A stretch of 64,000 bases of DNA from an uncultured Clostridia bacterium (GCA_934120395.1 CAKOTZ010000009.1:1-64000), one strand, 5' to 3'. Positions 55,339 to 63,051 are shown, numbered from the stretch's first letter. The notes: generated by a model not told the origin, from the sequence alone. Translations and numbers: made by a program.

Positions 55339-56069
55339 CTTAATAAACTTCTTCCTCCATCTATAGTAAATATATTTCCAGTAGTATAATCACTAAAATT
55401 CTCCAGAACGCTAATTACAAAATTTGAAATCTCTTTTGGCTCTGCAATCCATTTCATTGGTATATTTCCTAGTGTTTCATTTCTTTTTTCTTCTATATTT
55501 ATCCAGTCTTTATTCATATCTGTATTACACGCTCCATAAGAAATTCCTAAGACATTAATATCTGAATCAATTAGTTCTAATGCCATTTCTTTTGTTAACA
55601 TTTCAATGCCAGCTTTTGAAGCATCATAAGCATACTTATTTTTCCTGATAATTTCACTATGTATAGATAGCATATTTATAATTTTACCATTCTTACCCAT
55701 TAACTCTCCAATTATTTTTGAACAGATAAAAGTTCCTACTAAATTTGTATTTATAACATCTTTAAAATCATCTATGCTTGTTTCAAAAAATGTTGATGAT
55801 GTTTGCTTAGCGGCATTATTAATTAAAATGTCAACCTTTCCTTCTTTATCCAAAATAATGTTTTTAGCTCTTGATATATCAGTAACATTTGATATGTCCC
55901 CCTGTATATAGGTAAAATTTTTTGTTTCTTTTTCTAGTTTTTTTCCATTACTTTCATCAATATCAATACCATACACTTTGGCATTTTTGGTCAAGAAGTC
56001 TTCGACACATGCTCTGCCAATTCCATTGCTTGCACCTGTAACTACTATAATTTTATTTTTTAAATCCAC
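55335..56069 (-). CDS. Short-chain dehydrogenase/reductase
   Basis: The 244-residue classical SDR has TGASNGIG near residue 12, the NNAAKQ motif, the YDASKAG active-site Tyr-x-x-x-Lys and the C-terminal NIFTIDGG. It oxidises or reduces an alcohol/ketone with NAD(P). It probably makes or tailors the sugar or polyol of the cluster. Confidence 0.92.
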   Translation of the reverse strand: MDLKNKIIVVTGASNGIGRACVEDFLTKNAKVYGIDIDESNGKKLEKETKNFTYIQGDISNVTDISRAKNIILDKEGKVDILINNAAKQTSSTFFETSIDDFKDVINTNLVGTFICSKIIGELMGKNGKIINMLSIHSEIIRKNKYAYDASKAGIEMLTKEMALELIDSDINVLGISYGACNTDMNKDWINIEEKRNETLGNIPMKWIAEPKEISNFVISVLENFSDYTTGNIFTIDGGRSLLR

Positions 56070-56079
56070 AATATCCCCC

Positions 56080-56616
56080 TTATATTAAACCATTAGATTT
56101 CCAAACTTTTTTACATTTTTCGTATTCCTCTTGCATTTTTCTCCATATCTTATAATTAGAAATTCTATCTTTTGAAATATCTAAAAATAATTTATATTTA
56201 TAATTATGTATATGAACAACTTTTTTATCAATTGAACATTTATAATATTGCATTTTGTCTTCAATATCATAGCATTTCAATATTAGGGCATTATCGCCAT
56301 AATTTAAACATCTAGTATACATATCAACTAATACTTCTTTTTCATTTCCAACTGAATAATCTGCAGTAGTATTTAATATTAGTTCCACAATATTATTATA
56401 TATTTTTTTAAACTCACTTTCTTTCACATTTGTATCCTCAAAAATATCATGTAAAAATCCTGCCTTTATCATATCAGTATCAAATCCATCTTGTTGAATA
56501 TTTAACCCTACTCTAATACTGTGAATTAATGTGTTTGTATTATTACTTTCATGTAGTTTCTCTGCCAAAAAATAAATACATTCTTCGTATTCTTTATCAA
56601 TTTCTTTCTTATTCAT
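56080..56616 (-). CDS. HD-domain phosphohydrolase
   Basis: The 178-residue protein has HSIRVGL, AGFLHDIFEDTN (the HD dyad) and LILNTTADYSV, resembling the hydrolase half of RelA/SpoT and small alarmone hydrolases. Its HD pattern suggests a nucleotide or phosphate substrate. The start overlaps the histidine-phosphatase stop by 4 bases (ATGA). Confidence 0.8.
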   Translation of the reverse strand: MNKKEIDKEYEECIYFLAEKLHESNNTNTLIHSIRVGLNIQQDGFDTDMIKAGFLHDIFEDTNVKESEFKKIYNNIVELILNTTADYSVGNEKEVLVDMYTRCLNYGDNALILKCYDIEDKMQYYKCSIDKKVVHIHNYKYKLFLDISKDRISNYKIWRKMQEEYEKCKKVWKSNGLI

Positions 56617-57242
56617 AAAATCATTCCTTTTAGATGTTCTGATTTAGCCTCCTCTATTAAGTAAAATTTTCCATCTTTATATTCTAAAATACTATATGCA
56701 GTATTTTCTTGTTGTTTTAATTTGTTACAGTCTTCAATATTTAATTTTTTTACAAAACATAAAAAACTACTAATAGCAATTCCATGGGATATAATCATAA
56801 TTCTTTTCCCTAAATTGTCATTAGTAATTTTTAAAATACAATCTTTTATTCTTTTTTGTAATTCAACAAAACTCTCTTGATTTGGTATTTCAACAGGGTA
56901 ATGATGTATTTCCTTCCATACTTTTTTTACTGTTGGATATTTTTGATTAATATCTATCCAACACATACCATCACATACACCGTAATTAATTTCATGCAAA
57001 TCATTTACAATATTTAATGAATTTATATCACATTCTTTCATAATAGTTCTTGCAGTATCTACTGCTCTTGAAAGAGGACTAGAATATATTTTTGTTATTT
57101 TTAAATCTTTCAATTTACTTGCTAATAATCTTGCCTGTTTTTGTCCTTTTTCGGTTAATTTAAAGTCTGTTATCCCAGACAGTTTATTTTCTATATTGCC
57201 TTGACATTCTGCATGTCTTATTAAATAAATTGTTGTTACCAT
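56613..57242 (-). CDS. Histidine phosphatase family protein
   Basis: The 209-residue enzyme has LIRHAECQGN (catalytic His and Arg), YSSPLSRAVDTARTI, HEINYGVCDG and MIISHGIAISSF, typical of the phosphoglycerate-mutase-like/GpmB group. It removes a phosphate from a small substrate. It is the first gene of the co-transcribed set and is preceded by a promoter. Confidence 0.92.
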   Translation of the reverse strand: MVTTIYLIRHAECQGNIENKLSGITDFKLTEKGQKQARLLASKLKDLKITKIYSSPLSRAVDTARTIMKECDINSLNIVNDLHEINYGVCDGMCWIDINQKYPTVKKVWKEIHHYPVEIPNQESFVELQKRIKDCILKITNDNLGKRIMIISHGIAISSFLCFVKKLNIEDCNKLKQQENTAYSILEYKDGKFYLIEEAKSEHLKGMIL

Positions 57243-57269
57243 AAAAACTCCTACAATAGATTTACGTAC

Positions 57270-57298
57270 ATGATAGCATGTTTTACATAATTCATCAA
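57270..57298 (-). promoter_or_regulatory. Sigma-A promoter for the six-gene operon
   Basis: On the minus strand TTGATG (57298-57293), a 17-base spacer and TATCAT (57275-57270), about 28 bases before the histidine-phosphatase start. Confidence 0.6.
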
Positions 57299-57329
57299 CT
57301 ATTTTTGTAATATTTATGGTATAATAGAA

Positions 57330-57752
57330 TTATATATATTTATAAATTTGTTCCGGATATATAATTTTTTTATTATTCTTAAATTCCTCAATATCAATCC
57401 AGTAAGCATCTACTTCACAATTATCATCTATTATATGGTATTTTTCCTTGATATCCTTTTCTTGTATTTTTATGTTATAAAACAAAATTAACTCGTGAGC
57501 TTTTTTACCTTGATATGTAAATATATTTTCTGACATTCCACAAAAATCTTCTACAATAATGTCAATACCTAATTCTTCTTTATATTCTCTTTTCAATGCT
57601 TTTTGACTTGTTTCTAAAAATTCTATGCCTCCTCCTAAGCATCTATAAAATGTCTGTCCTTTTATTTTATCATATCCTTCACTTACTAATATTTTGTTAT
57701 CTTTTTTCGCAATTCCTAATACAACTGGTCTTATTTCTTTAAATTTATCCAT
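57330..57752 (-). CDS. Nudix hydrolase
   Basis: The 140-residue protein contains the Nudix box GGGIEFLETSQKALKREYKEELGI (GX5EX7REUXEEXGU, spanning 24 residues). It lies upstream of the operon with its own promoter and an 87-base gap, same strand. It may act on an activated nucleotide of the cluster. Confidence 0.85.
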   Translation of the reverse strand: MDKFKEIRPVVLGIAKKDNKILVSEGYDKIKGQTFYRCLGGGIEFLETSQKALKREYKEELGIDIIVEDFCGMSENIFTYQGKKAHELILFYNIKIQEKDIKEKYHIIDDNCEVDAYWIDIEEFKNNKKIIYPEQIYKYI

Positions 57753-57784
57753 TAAATACCTCCATTCTTTTAACTATTGATAAT

Positions 57785-57813
57785 ATATTATCATAAATTT
57801 AACATTCTTACAA
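57785..57813 (-). promoter_or_regulatory. Sigma-A promoter for the Nudix gene
   Basis: TTGTAA (57813-57808), 17-base spacer, TAATAT (57790-57785) on the minus strand. Confidence 0.45.
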
Positions 57814-57908
57814 TGTAATTTCAAATTTCAAAATCCCCTTGATTTCTATTAACTATGTTCTAATAACTGATATGTAAAATAAAACGAACTGTATCTCTAA
57901 AATTTGTT

Positions 57909-58055
57909 TTATCTGCTTTCTCTATCCTTATTCTTTCTTTGTTTTTTGTTTTTTAATTTTTCTTGTCTTATTATCTTTTCATAAATAAACGATTTTTCAT
58001 TTTTACTTCTTAAACCCTTTCTTATTACTTCCTTTTGATGTTCTGTTAATGACAT
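57909..58055 (-). CDS. Small basic ORF (48 aa), possible micropeptide or fragment
   Basis: The frame MSLTEHQKEVIRKGLRS continues as a strongly Lys/Arg-rich helix. The ribosome binding site is weak (GAGAG). No family recognised. The stretch 57814-58430 has otherwise only decayed frames. Confidence 0.3.
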   Translation of the reverse strand: MSLTEHQKEVIRKGLRSKNEKSFIYEKIIRQEKLKNKKQRKNKDRESR

Positions 58056-58132
58056 TTTTTACTCTCATTTTCCAAAATAAAAAGTGAATTATATTTAAAA
58101 TAACTCACTTTCAAAATTTTATATATCATTGT

Positions 58133-58261
58133 TTATTGTGATAATACTTTGTTCATATATTTTTCTATTTCTTTAGTACAATCCAATATTTATTCATTTG
58201 AATCATCATATTTTTTTATAACATTGTTTGTAACATTTTTATCTTCCATATTTAAAATCAT
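58133..58261 (-). pseudogene. Decayed small reading frame with internal stop
   Basis: The frame MILNMEDKNVTNNVIKKYDDSNE is interrupted by TAA and continues ILDCTKEIEKYMNKVLSQ. It resembles a broken small helical protein. Nothing further can be said. Confidence 0.3.
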
Positions 58262-58297
58262 TTCTTTTATTTTTTATATTAAATCATAAAATTTCTC

Positions 58298-58318
58298 TTA
58301 CACGAATTAGGTCACAAA
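58298..58318. repeat. Island-end motif, right side
   Basis: TTACACGAATTAGGTCACAAA occurs here once; matching or inverted near-copies lie at 49712-49723, 49748-49758 and 49802-49820. It may mark an element boundary. Confidence 0.5.
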
Positions 58319-58427
58319 CTTTTTTTGCTTTGTTTGATTTTATTTAGTTTTTTTAGCTTTATTTAGTCATTTTTTACTAAACAGAATAATACTAAAATGG
58401 GCTGAAAGTGGCTAAATAACTGCATTT

Positions 58428-58710
58428 CTATTGGTAATCATAATATGAAACAAAATACTCCACCGCGTTCTCTGGAAAGAACTCTTTGAACTCTGAATAA
58501 AGCTGACCAGCTAGAGTTTTATTGTGTGCTAAAACGAGTGTTGGCTTTTGTACTTTTTCAATTACATTTGCAATGGTATATGTCTTTCCGTGAACCCGTA
58601 ACTCCCAAAAGTGTCTGGAATTTTTCTCCTTTTTCTATTCCACTTGTTAATTCTTCTATAGCTTTTGGTTGGTCTCCTGTTGGCTTGTATTCTGAATGTA
58701 ATTTAAACAT
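58428..58710 (-). pseudogene. uvrB: Duplicate 5' fragment of uvrB, with the same CGG frameshift
   Basis: From the ATG at 58710 this reproduces the first 40 codons of uvrB (MFKLHSEYKPTGDQPKAI...LLGVTGS), the CGG at 58590-58588, and then, after skipping C58590, GKTYTIANVIEKVQKPTLVLAHN through YFVSYYDYQ, where homology ends at 58431 and a TAG follows. It holds the native-looking promoter (58730-58758). 132 bases are identical to the other copy; the rest differs by about 10 percent, mostly silently. It is too short to function as UvrB. Confidence 0.88.
58564..58695. repeat. 132-bp perfect direct repeat, right copy
   Basis: Identical to 49555-49686. Both repeats carry the extra C of the frameshift site. 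Confidence 0.9.
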
Positions 58711-58729
58711 ATTCTCCCTCCTTTTATGA

Positions 58730-58758
58730 TTTATACAATGATAAATTCTCTTTTTCAA
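58730..58758 (-). promoter_or_regulatory. Promoter before the uvrB fragment (likely original uvrB promoter)
   Basis: On the minus strand TTGAAA (58758-58753), 17-base spacer and TATAAA (58735-58730), 20 bases before the fragment's ATG. No equally good promoter precedes the long uvrB copy, suggesting that the island separated gene and promoter. Confidence 0.65.
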
Positions 58759-58794
58759 TTTTCATATTTTCTTGACTTTATTACTATATTTTCC

Positions 58795-59826
58795 TTATTC
58801 ACTCTCTAAATAATTAGTATCATTAACTTTACAAGCAAAATATGGTTGATTATTTTCAACTAAAAATATTACAAAAGGAGCATTATATTCAAAATCACGT
58901 GCCTCCATATCTTTATATACTACATTCATCTTAGTTTCACTTGAAACATTTGCACCATTATCATCTAATGAAAAATTTACTGTCTGTAATACTTCCTGGA
59001 TTATTGCGCCATTACTATCTTTTATATTTCCCTCAAGTTCTCTATATCTTAAATTTTCATTAAACTTAATAAAAGGTACTTTTAAAGTGTCCACTTGTGC
59101 AAATTTTGTCTTTTTCTTTTTCTTTGCGTAATTGCTACTCTTTTCATTTAATTCTTGCCATATTTGTTCTAAGCTTTTTTCAATATTACCCGTTCTATAT
59201 AAAATTATTTTATCTCCTTCAACGGTGTCCAATGATACTGCTGACTCTTGCTTACCATTATAAAGCATGACATTTACAATATCGTATAACTGTTCTGAAC
59301 TACTTGCATTTATGCCAAAATATTTTACTTTAGGCTCTTGTCCATTAAAATTATCAGCCTCTAACCTATCAAATGGTAATTTAAAAGACATTGACTTATT
59401 CAATTTTGAATAAATCAAATAATTTTCTCCCTTTGTTTTCCAATCTATTGATTTTAACAGTTGACTTTTACCATTCAATTCATTTTCTATACTTTTTCTT
59501 AATTCTGGTGTTATTTTATCTGCAATTACTGTATAGCTATCACTTGAAAGCATCTCTTCATTAAATTTGCTTGAATTTAATTTATTAACTAGTTCACTTT
59601 GTTCTTGAGAACTATTTTCAAATTCTATATCATGTCCAATTTTTTCTTTAAGCTTGTCCCATGCAAGTTGTATAGTTCCAACCCATATAGTATCTGTTTT
59701 TTCTTCTTTTGCACTAACCTGTTCTGTTTTTTTCGTGTCATATATTTTTTGTGCCATAAATAGTAAAAATATTACCATTAATAGTATTATAACTGTCAAT
59801 ACAACTTTAACCTTTTTCATCTGCAT
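58795..59826 (-). CDS. Membrane-anchored hypothetical protein
   Basis: The 343-residue protein has a start helix (VKVVLTVIILLMVIFLLFM) and a long polar extracytoplasmic part rich in Ser, Lys and Glu, with two similar beta-rich halves (WDKLKEKIGHDIEFENS, FKLPFDRLEADNFNGQ, FAQVDTLKVPFIKFNENLRYRELEG). Its C-terminal part resembles serpin-like folds loosely (VPFIKFNENLRYREL and APFVIFLVENNQPYFACKVND), but I could not confirm that. It is not a lipoprotein. Its gene lies next to a DUF362 gene. Confidence 0.6.
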   Translation of the reverse strand: MQMKKVKVVLTVIILLMVIFLLFMAQKIYDTKKTEQVSAKEEKTDTIWVGTIQLAWDKLKEKIGHDIEFENSSQEQSELVNKLNSSKFNEEMLSSDSYTVIADKITPELRKSIENELNGKSQLLKSIDWKTKGENYLIYSKLNKSMSFKLPFDRLEADNFNGQEPKVKYFGINASSSEQLYDIVNVMLYNGKQESAVSLDTVEGDKIILYRTGNIEKSLEQIWQELNEKSSNYAKKKKKTKFAQVDTLKVPFIKFNENLRYRELEGNIKDSNGAIIQEVLQTVNFSLDDNGANVSSETKMNVVYKDMEARDFEYNAPFVIFLVENNQPYFACKVNDTNYLESE

Positions 59827-59856
59827 TCCCCCTCATGTCTTGTTTTATCATAATCT

Positions 59857-60741
59857 TTAGTCAATATTTATAAGTTCATAATCTATAGTTCCAAATTTTA
59901 AGTCATTTGCTGCATCAATTGTATGTGTACCATGTCTTGATTCTACTCTTTCTAAAAAATGTACTTTTCCTTCATCATTTGAATTTTTTACCAAATCAAT
60001 ACACGCCTTATCAATTGCAATAGGGTCTGTAGACGCTAAAATTCCAATATCTTTCATACATGGGTCTTCTGCAACAGCACAGCAATCACAATCAACTGAC
60101 ATATTACACATAATATTTATAAAAGCCATATTGCCCTTAAAATATTCTACTACCGATGAAGCAGAATCTGCCATTGCCTCTAAGAATTTATCCTGTTCAG
60201 GTAAATTATTCCATAATTTATATTGGTCTTTTGTTACTCCAGCAGAATGAATCCATGACTTTCCAGCTGATGATGCACAACCTATTGATAATTGTTTCAA
60301 AGCTCCGCCATATCCTCCCATAGGATGTCCCTTAAAATGAGATATTACTAACATAGAGTCATAATTTGCCATATTCTTTCCTACAAAATTTTCTTTTATA
60401 ACTTTACCATTTGGAATTGAAAGTTCTAAATCCTCACCTTCTGCATCCATTAAATCAACGTCAAAATATTTATCCCATCCGTGTTCTTTTAATAATTCCA
60501 TATGTTTTTCAGTTGTGTTTCTGGCTCCATCATAAGCTGTATTACATTCAACTATTGTTCCTTTAACATAATCAACCATAGGTTTCATAAATTCTGGATG
60601 CAAATAATTTTGATTGCCTTTTTCGCCTGAATGAACCTTTACAGCTACATTTCCTGGTAATTCTTTTTCCATTTTTTTAAATATTTCTACTACAATTTCT
60701 GGAGTTAAACTTCTAGTAAAATAAACTTTTGACTTTTCCAT
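59857..60741 (-). CDS. DUF362 family protein
   Basis: The 294-residue protein has SLTPEIVVEIFKKME, KVHSGEKGNQNYL, VISHFKGHPMGGYGGALKQLSIGCASSAGKSWIHSAG and CDCCAVAEDPCMKDIGILASTDPIAIDKA, the characteristic DUF362 core, associated in other genomes with iron-sulfur proteins and an uncertain redox role. Unlike longer members it lacks a C-terminal 4Fe-4S ferredoxin domain. It is probably cytoplasmic. It precedes the gene at 58795, 30 bases apart. Confidence 0.9.
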   Translation of the reverse strand: MEKSKVYFTRSLTPEIVVEIFKKMEKELPGNVAVKVHSGEKGNQNYLHPEFMKPMVDYVKGTIVECNTAYDGARNTTEKHMELLKEHGWDKYFDVDLMDAEGEDLELSIPNGKVIKENFVGKNMANYDSMLVISHFKGHPMGGYGGALKQLSIGCASSAGKSWIHSAGVTKDQYKLWNNLPEQDKFLEAMADSASSVVEYFKGNMAFINIMCNMSVDCDCCAVAEDPCMKDIGILASTDPIAIDKACIDLVKNSNDEGKVHFLERVESRHGTHTIDAANDLKFGTIDYELINID

Positions 60742-60925
60742 AATACATTACTCCCTTCAAAACAAACATAATTTGTATAATAGTACCATATTTACAAATA
60801 TATATCAATTACCCTATTCTTAATCAACATATTTTTTTCAAATTTTTTTTAAAATGTATAGACTTTTCATTTTATTTTGTGTATTATTATAGCATATTCT
60901 TTACAAAAAAGAGGAGGATTTCAAG

Positions 60926-61277
60926 ATGACAAAAACATTAAAAATATTACTTACTACAAGTATTATTATTTTTATTACAATGTGTCCTGTACATGCTATT
61001 AATATGAATTTGGCAAGTAATGCAACAAGCACAAACACAAGCACAAATTCGTCAACATCAACTAATACTTCTAACCGGAACAAATACTAGCAATACTAAT
61101 ACTTCATCAGGAACTTCAACATCTTTAAGTACAAATAAAACAACCAATACTAGTGTAAAATCTACCTTACCAGAAGCCGACTTAGGTTTAAATAATGTTC
61201 TTAGTATATTGTTAATAGTAATTGGAATTTTATTAATTTTATTAGGTGTTGCTTTATTAATTAGATTAAAAAAATAA
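60926..61277 (+). CDS. Small Ser/Thr/Asn-rich membrane-tethered protein, with +1 frameshift at CGG
   Basis: The ATG at 60926 follows GAGGAGG. Codons 1-50 give a signal peptide (LKILLTTSIIIFITMCPVHA, cleavage after about 24) and a Thr/Ser/Asn-rich region. CGG at 61076-61078 in TCT-AAC-CGG-AAC is followed in frame by a stop at the third codon. Skipping C61076 continues the same composition (GTNTSNTNTSSGTSTSLS) and ends in a C-terminal helix (NNVLSILLIVIGILLILLG) with LIRLKK at 61277; total 116 residues. The continuity of composition on both sides of the shift is strong evidence that both are one protein. Confidence 0.8.
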
Positions 61278-61283
61278 AATTAT

Positions 61284-61320
61284 TAGATTTATTACTTTTT
61301 TTAGTAATAAATCTTTTTTT
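61284..61320 (+). terminator. Intrinsic terminator
   Basis: AGATTTATTACT/AGTAATAAATCT hairpin followed by a run of T directly after the gene at 60926. Confidence 0.9.
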
Positions 61321-61450
61321 TGGCTTTTTTAGCTATAATTCTTAGCATATTTATTTTTAAAATATTAATACTAATAATAATTTCAAAATTTATTATACTT
61401 ATTTTTGAAATTAAATTCTTTCAATTAGTATTAATGTTTAGGAGGTAATT

Positions 61451-61846
61451 ATGACTAGAAAACTTTTCCTTTCTTTAGCTACAGCTTGTATTTTATTTCT
61501 AAGCGGTTCTGCTGTTTTTGCGAATACAAACAGCATTAGCGAAGGTATGAGTAACGTTGGAAATGAAGTACAAAGTTCATGGGACAAATTAGGAAATTCA
61601 GTTCAAAATGCTGGAAATCATATTGCAAATGGCATGTCTAACATGGGAATGACAGCTACAAATGACAATCAAAGAAACAACGATTATACAGCAATTAGGA
61701 CAGCTACAAACACACCAACAATCCTTGGTATGAATGGAACAATGTGGACTTGGTTTGTCTTTGCTATATTATCAGTAGTAGTTATTGCTTTAGTATGGTA
61801 TTATGGCATGCAACAAAAAGATGATGTCGGAAGACATGAACAATAA
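61451..61846 (+). CDS. Small secreted/membrane-tethered hypothetical protein
   Basis: The 131-residue protein starts after AGGAGG and has a signal peptide (FLSLATACILFLSGSAVFA), a linker with SEGMSNVGNEVQSSWDKLGNS and a C-terminal helix (WFVFAILSVVVIALVWYYG) with a charged tail. Its layout copies that of the gene at 60926 (signal, polar linker, C-terminal anchor) though without sequence identity. Function unknown. Confidence 0.75.
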   Translation: MTRKLFLSLATACILFLSGSAVFANTNSISEGMSNVGNEVQSSWDKLGNSVQNAGNHIANGMSNMGMTATNDNQRNNDYTAIRTATNTPTILGMNGTMWTWFVFAILSVVVIALVWYYGMQQKDDVGRHEQ

Positions 61847-61856
61847 TAACCTTTAC

Positions 61857-61886
61857 TAAAAAGTGAGCTTATAGTTCACTTTTTTA
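61857..61886 (+). terminator. Intrinsic terminator
   Basis: AAAAAGTGA/TCACTTTTT hairpin after the gene at 61451. Confidence 0.85.
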
Positions 61887-61927
61887 GTCTTTTATGCTAT
61901 AATAAGTTTCGTTAAGGAGGATTCACT

Positions 61928-62371
61928 ATGAATAAATTAATTGCAAAAAATCCAACAGCAAAACATAACTATACTATTAATGACACCTTAGAAGCCGGAA
62001 TTGTACTTACCGGAACAGAAATTAAATCTATTCGAAATGGCAAAGTAAACTTAAAAGATTCTTATGCCAGCATCAAAAATAACGAAATATATATATATCA
62101 ATTACATATTAGTCCATATGAGCAAGGAAATATATTTAATAAAGACCCTTTACGTGAGCGAAAATTATTGCTAAATAAAAGAGAAATTTATAGATTAATC
62201 GGTCTAACAAAACAAAAAGGTTATACCCTTGTCCCTATTTCACTTTATTTTAAAAATAACTTTGTTAAAGTTGAATTGGGAATTGCTAAAGGTAAAAAAC
62301 TTTACGACAAAAGAGAGGAAATTGCAAAAAAAGATGCCGAAAGATATATCCAAAGGCATTTATTTGATTAA
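61928..62371 (+). CDS. smpB: SsrA-binding protein
   Basis: The 147-residue protein with IAKNPTAKHNYTINDTLEAGIVLTGTEIKSIRNGKVNLKDSYA and the C-terminal tail KKDAERYIQRHLF is SmpB. It escorts tmRNA to ribosomes stalled at mRNA 3' ends. No tmRNA gene was found nearby. Rescue of stalls would also matter if CGG causes stalling here. Confidence 0.97.
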   Translation: MNKLIAKNPTAKHNYTINDTLEAGIVLTGTEIKSIRNGKVNLKDSYASIKNNEIYIYQLHISPYEQGNIFNKDPLRERKLLLNKREIYRLIGLTKQKGYTLVPISLYFKNNFVKVELGIAKGKKLYDKREEIAKKDAERYIQRHLFD

Positions 62372-62398
62372 AAATCACGATATACGCGTGATTTTTTC
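62371..62398 (+). terminator. Terminator after smpB
   Basis: AAAATCACG/CGTGATTTT hairpin with T-run immediately after the smpB stop. Confidence 0.85.
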
Positions 62399-62411
62399 AT
62401 ATTTTAAGCAA

Positions 62412-62440
62412 AATAAATCCCAGCAAACATTTTTGCTGGG
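62412..62440 (-). terminator. Terminator of the lipoprotein gene
   Basis: CCCAGCAAA/TTTGCTGGG hairpin followed by ATTTATTTT on the minus strand, just after the stop at 62457. Confidence 0.8.
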
Positions 62441-62456
62441 TCTGGTTATTAAAATT

Positions 62457-63032
62457 CTATTTTGTAAAACTTTTAATAATTGTTTCTAAATCAGTTTTTG
62501 CTTCATCATAATTATCAGCATTTGCAGCAACAGTTAAAATATATACCTTGCCATTATCAACGAAAACCTCTTGTGTTATATTAACATTTACATTCTCACT
62601 TTGTTGTGCAACATAGTCTAAACGACAAGCCTTTCTTCCATTTAAATTAACCATTTCTTGCTTAATATCTCCGACAATAGTCATTTCATTTGTAATACCT
62701 AATTTAGATGCTTCTATAAATCCCTCAAATGATATTGCTTCTGGGAACTCTGCTGAAGATAAATTAACCGAACTTCCATCTCCTTTAGCACTTGTAAATA
62801 CAGGTTGTTCATCCTTTCCTATTGATACCCAAGTAGAAGGATAACTAAATTTTGCATCAATACTTCCAGAATATTCTGTATATCCTTCCTTGTTTTCTGC
62901 TGTATAGACAGCTAGTCCCTCTAACTCGTTACCATTTTCTGTGTTATTTTTATTTTGACATCCAGATAAACCTATTAAAGCTATAATTAAAATAACAGAT
63001 ATTGCAACTACTGTGTTTATATTTTTTTTCAA
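62457..63032 (-). CDS. Putative lipoprotein with PsbP/DUF-like beta fold
   Basis: The 191-residue protein has a lipoprotein signal (ILIIALIGLSGCQ, Cys at 25) and a domain (GSIDAKFSYPSTWVSIGKDEQPVFTS, FEGFIEASKLGI and KVYILTVAANADNYDEAKTDLETIIKSF) whose pattern resembles the PsbP-like/Mog1 fold seen in many Firmicute lipoproteins. It would be attached outside the membrane. Function unknown. It lies just downstream of the aldolase gene. Confidence 0.7.
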   Translation of the reverse strand: MKKNINTVVAISVILIIALIGLSGCQNKNNTENGNELEGLAVYTAENKEGYTEYSGSIDAKFSYPSTWVSIGKDEQPVFTSAKGDGSSVNLSSAEFPEAISFEGFIEASKLGITNEMTIVGDIKQEMVNLNGRKACRLDYVAQQSENVNVNITQEVFVDNGKVYILTVAANADNYDEAKTDLETIIKSFTK

Positions 63033-63051
63033 TTTACTTTCCCCCTAATTA

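Noticed and set aside
7534..61078. Simple reassignment of CGG to another amino acid
   Set aside because: Any one-codon meaning keeps the old frame, yet at each site the family sequence continues only in the +1 frame, so a three-base reassignment cannot explain it.
61846..62460. tmRNA gene next to smpB
   Set aside because: No alanine-type acceptor pair, tag frame or encoded CCA could be found; only terminators are present.
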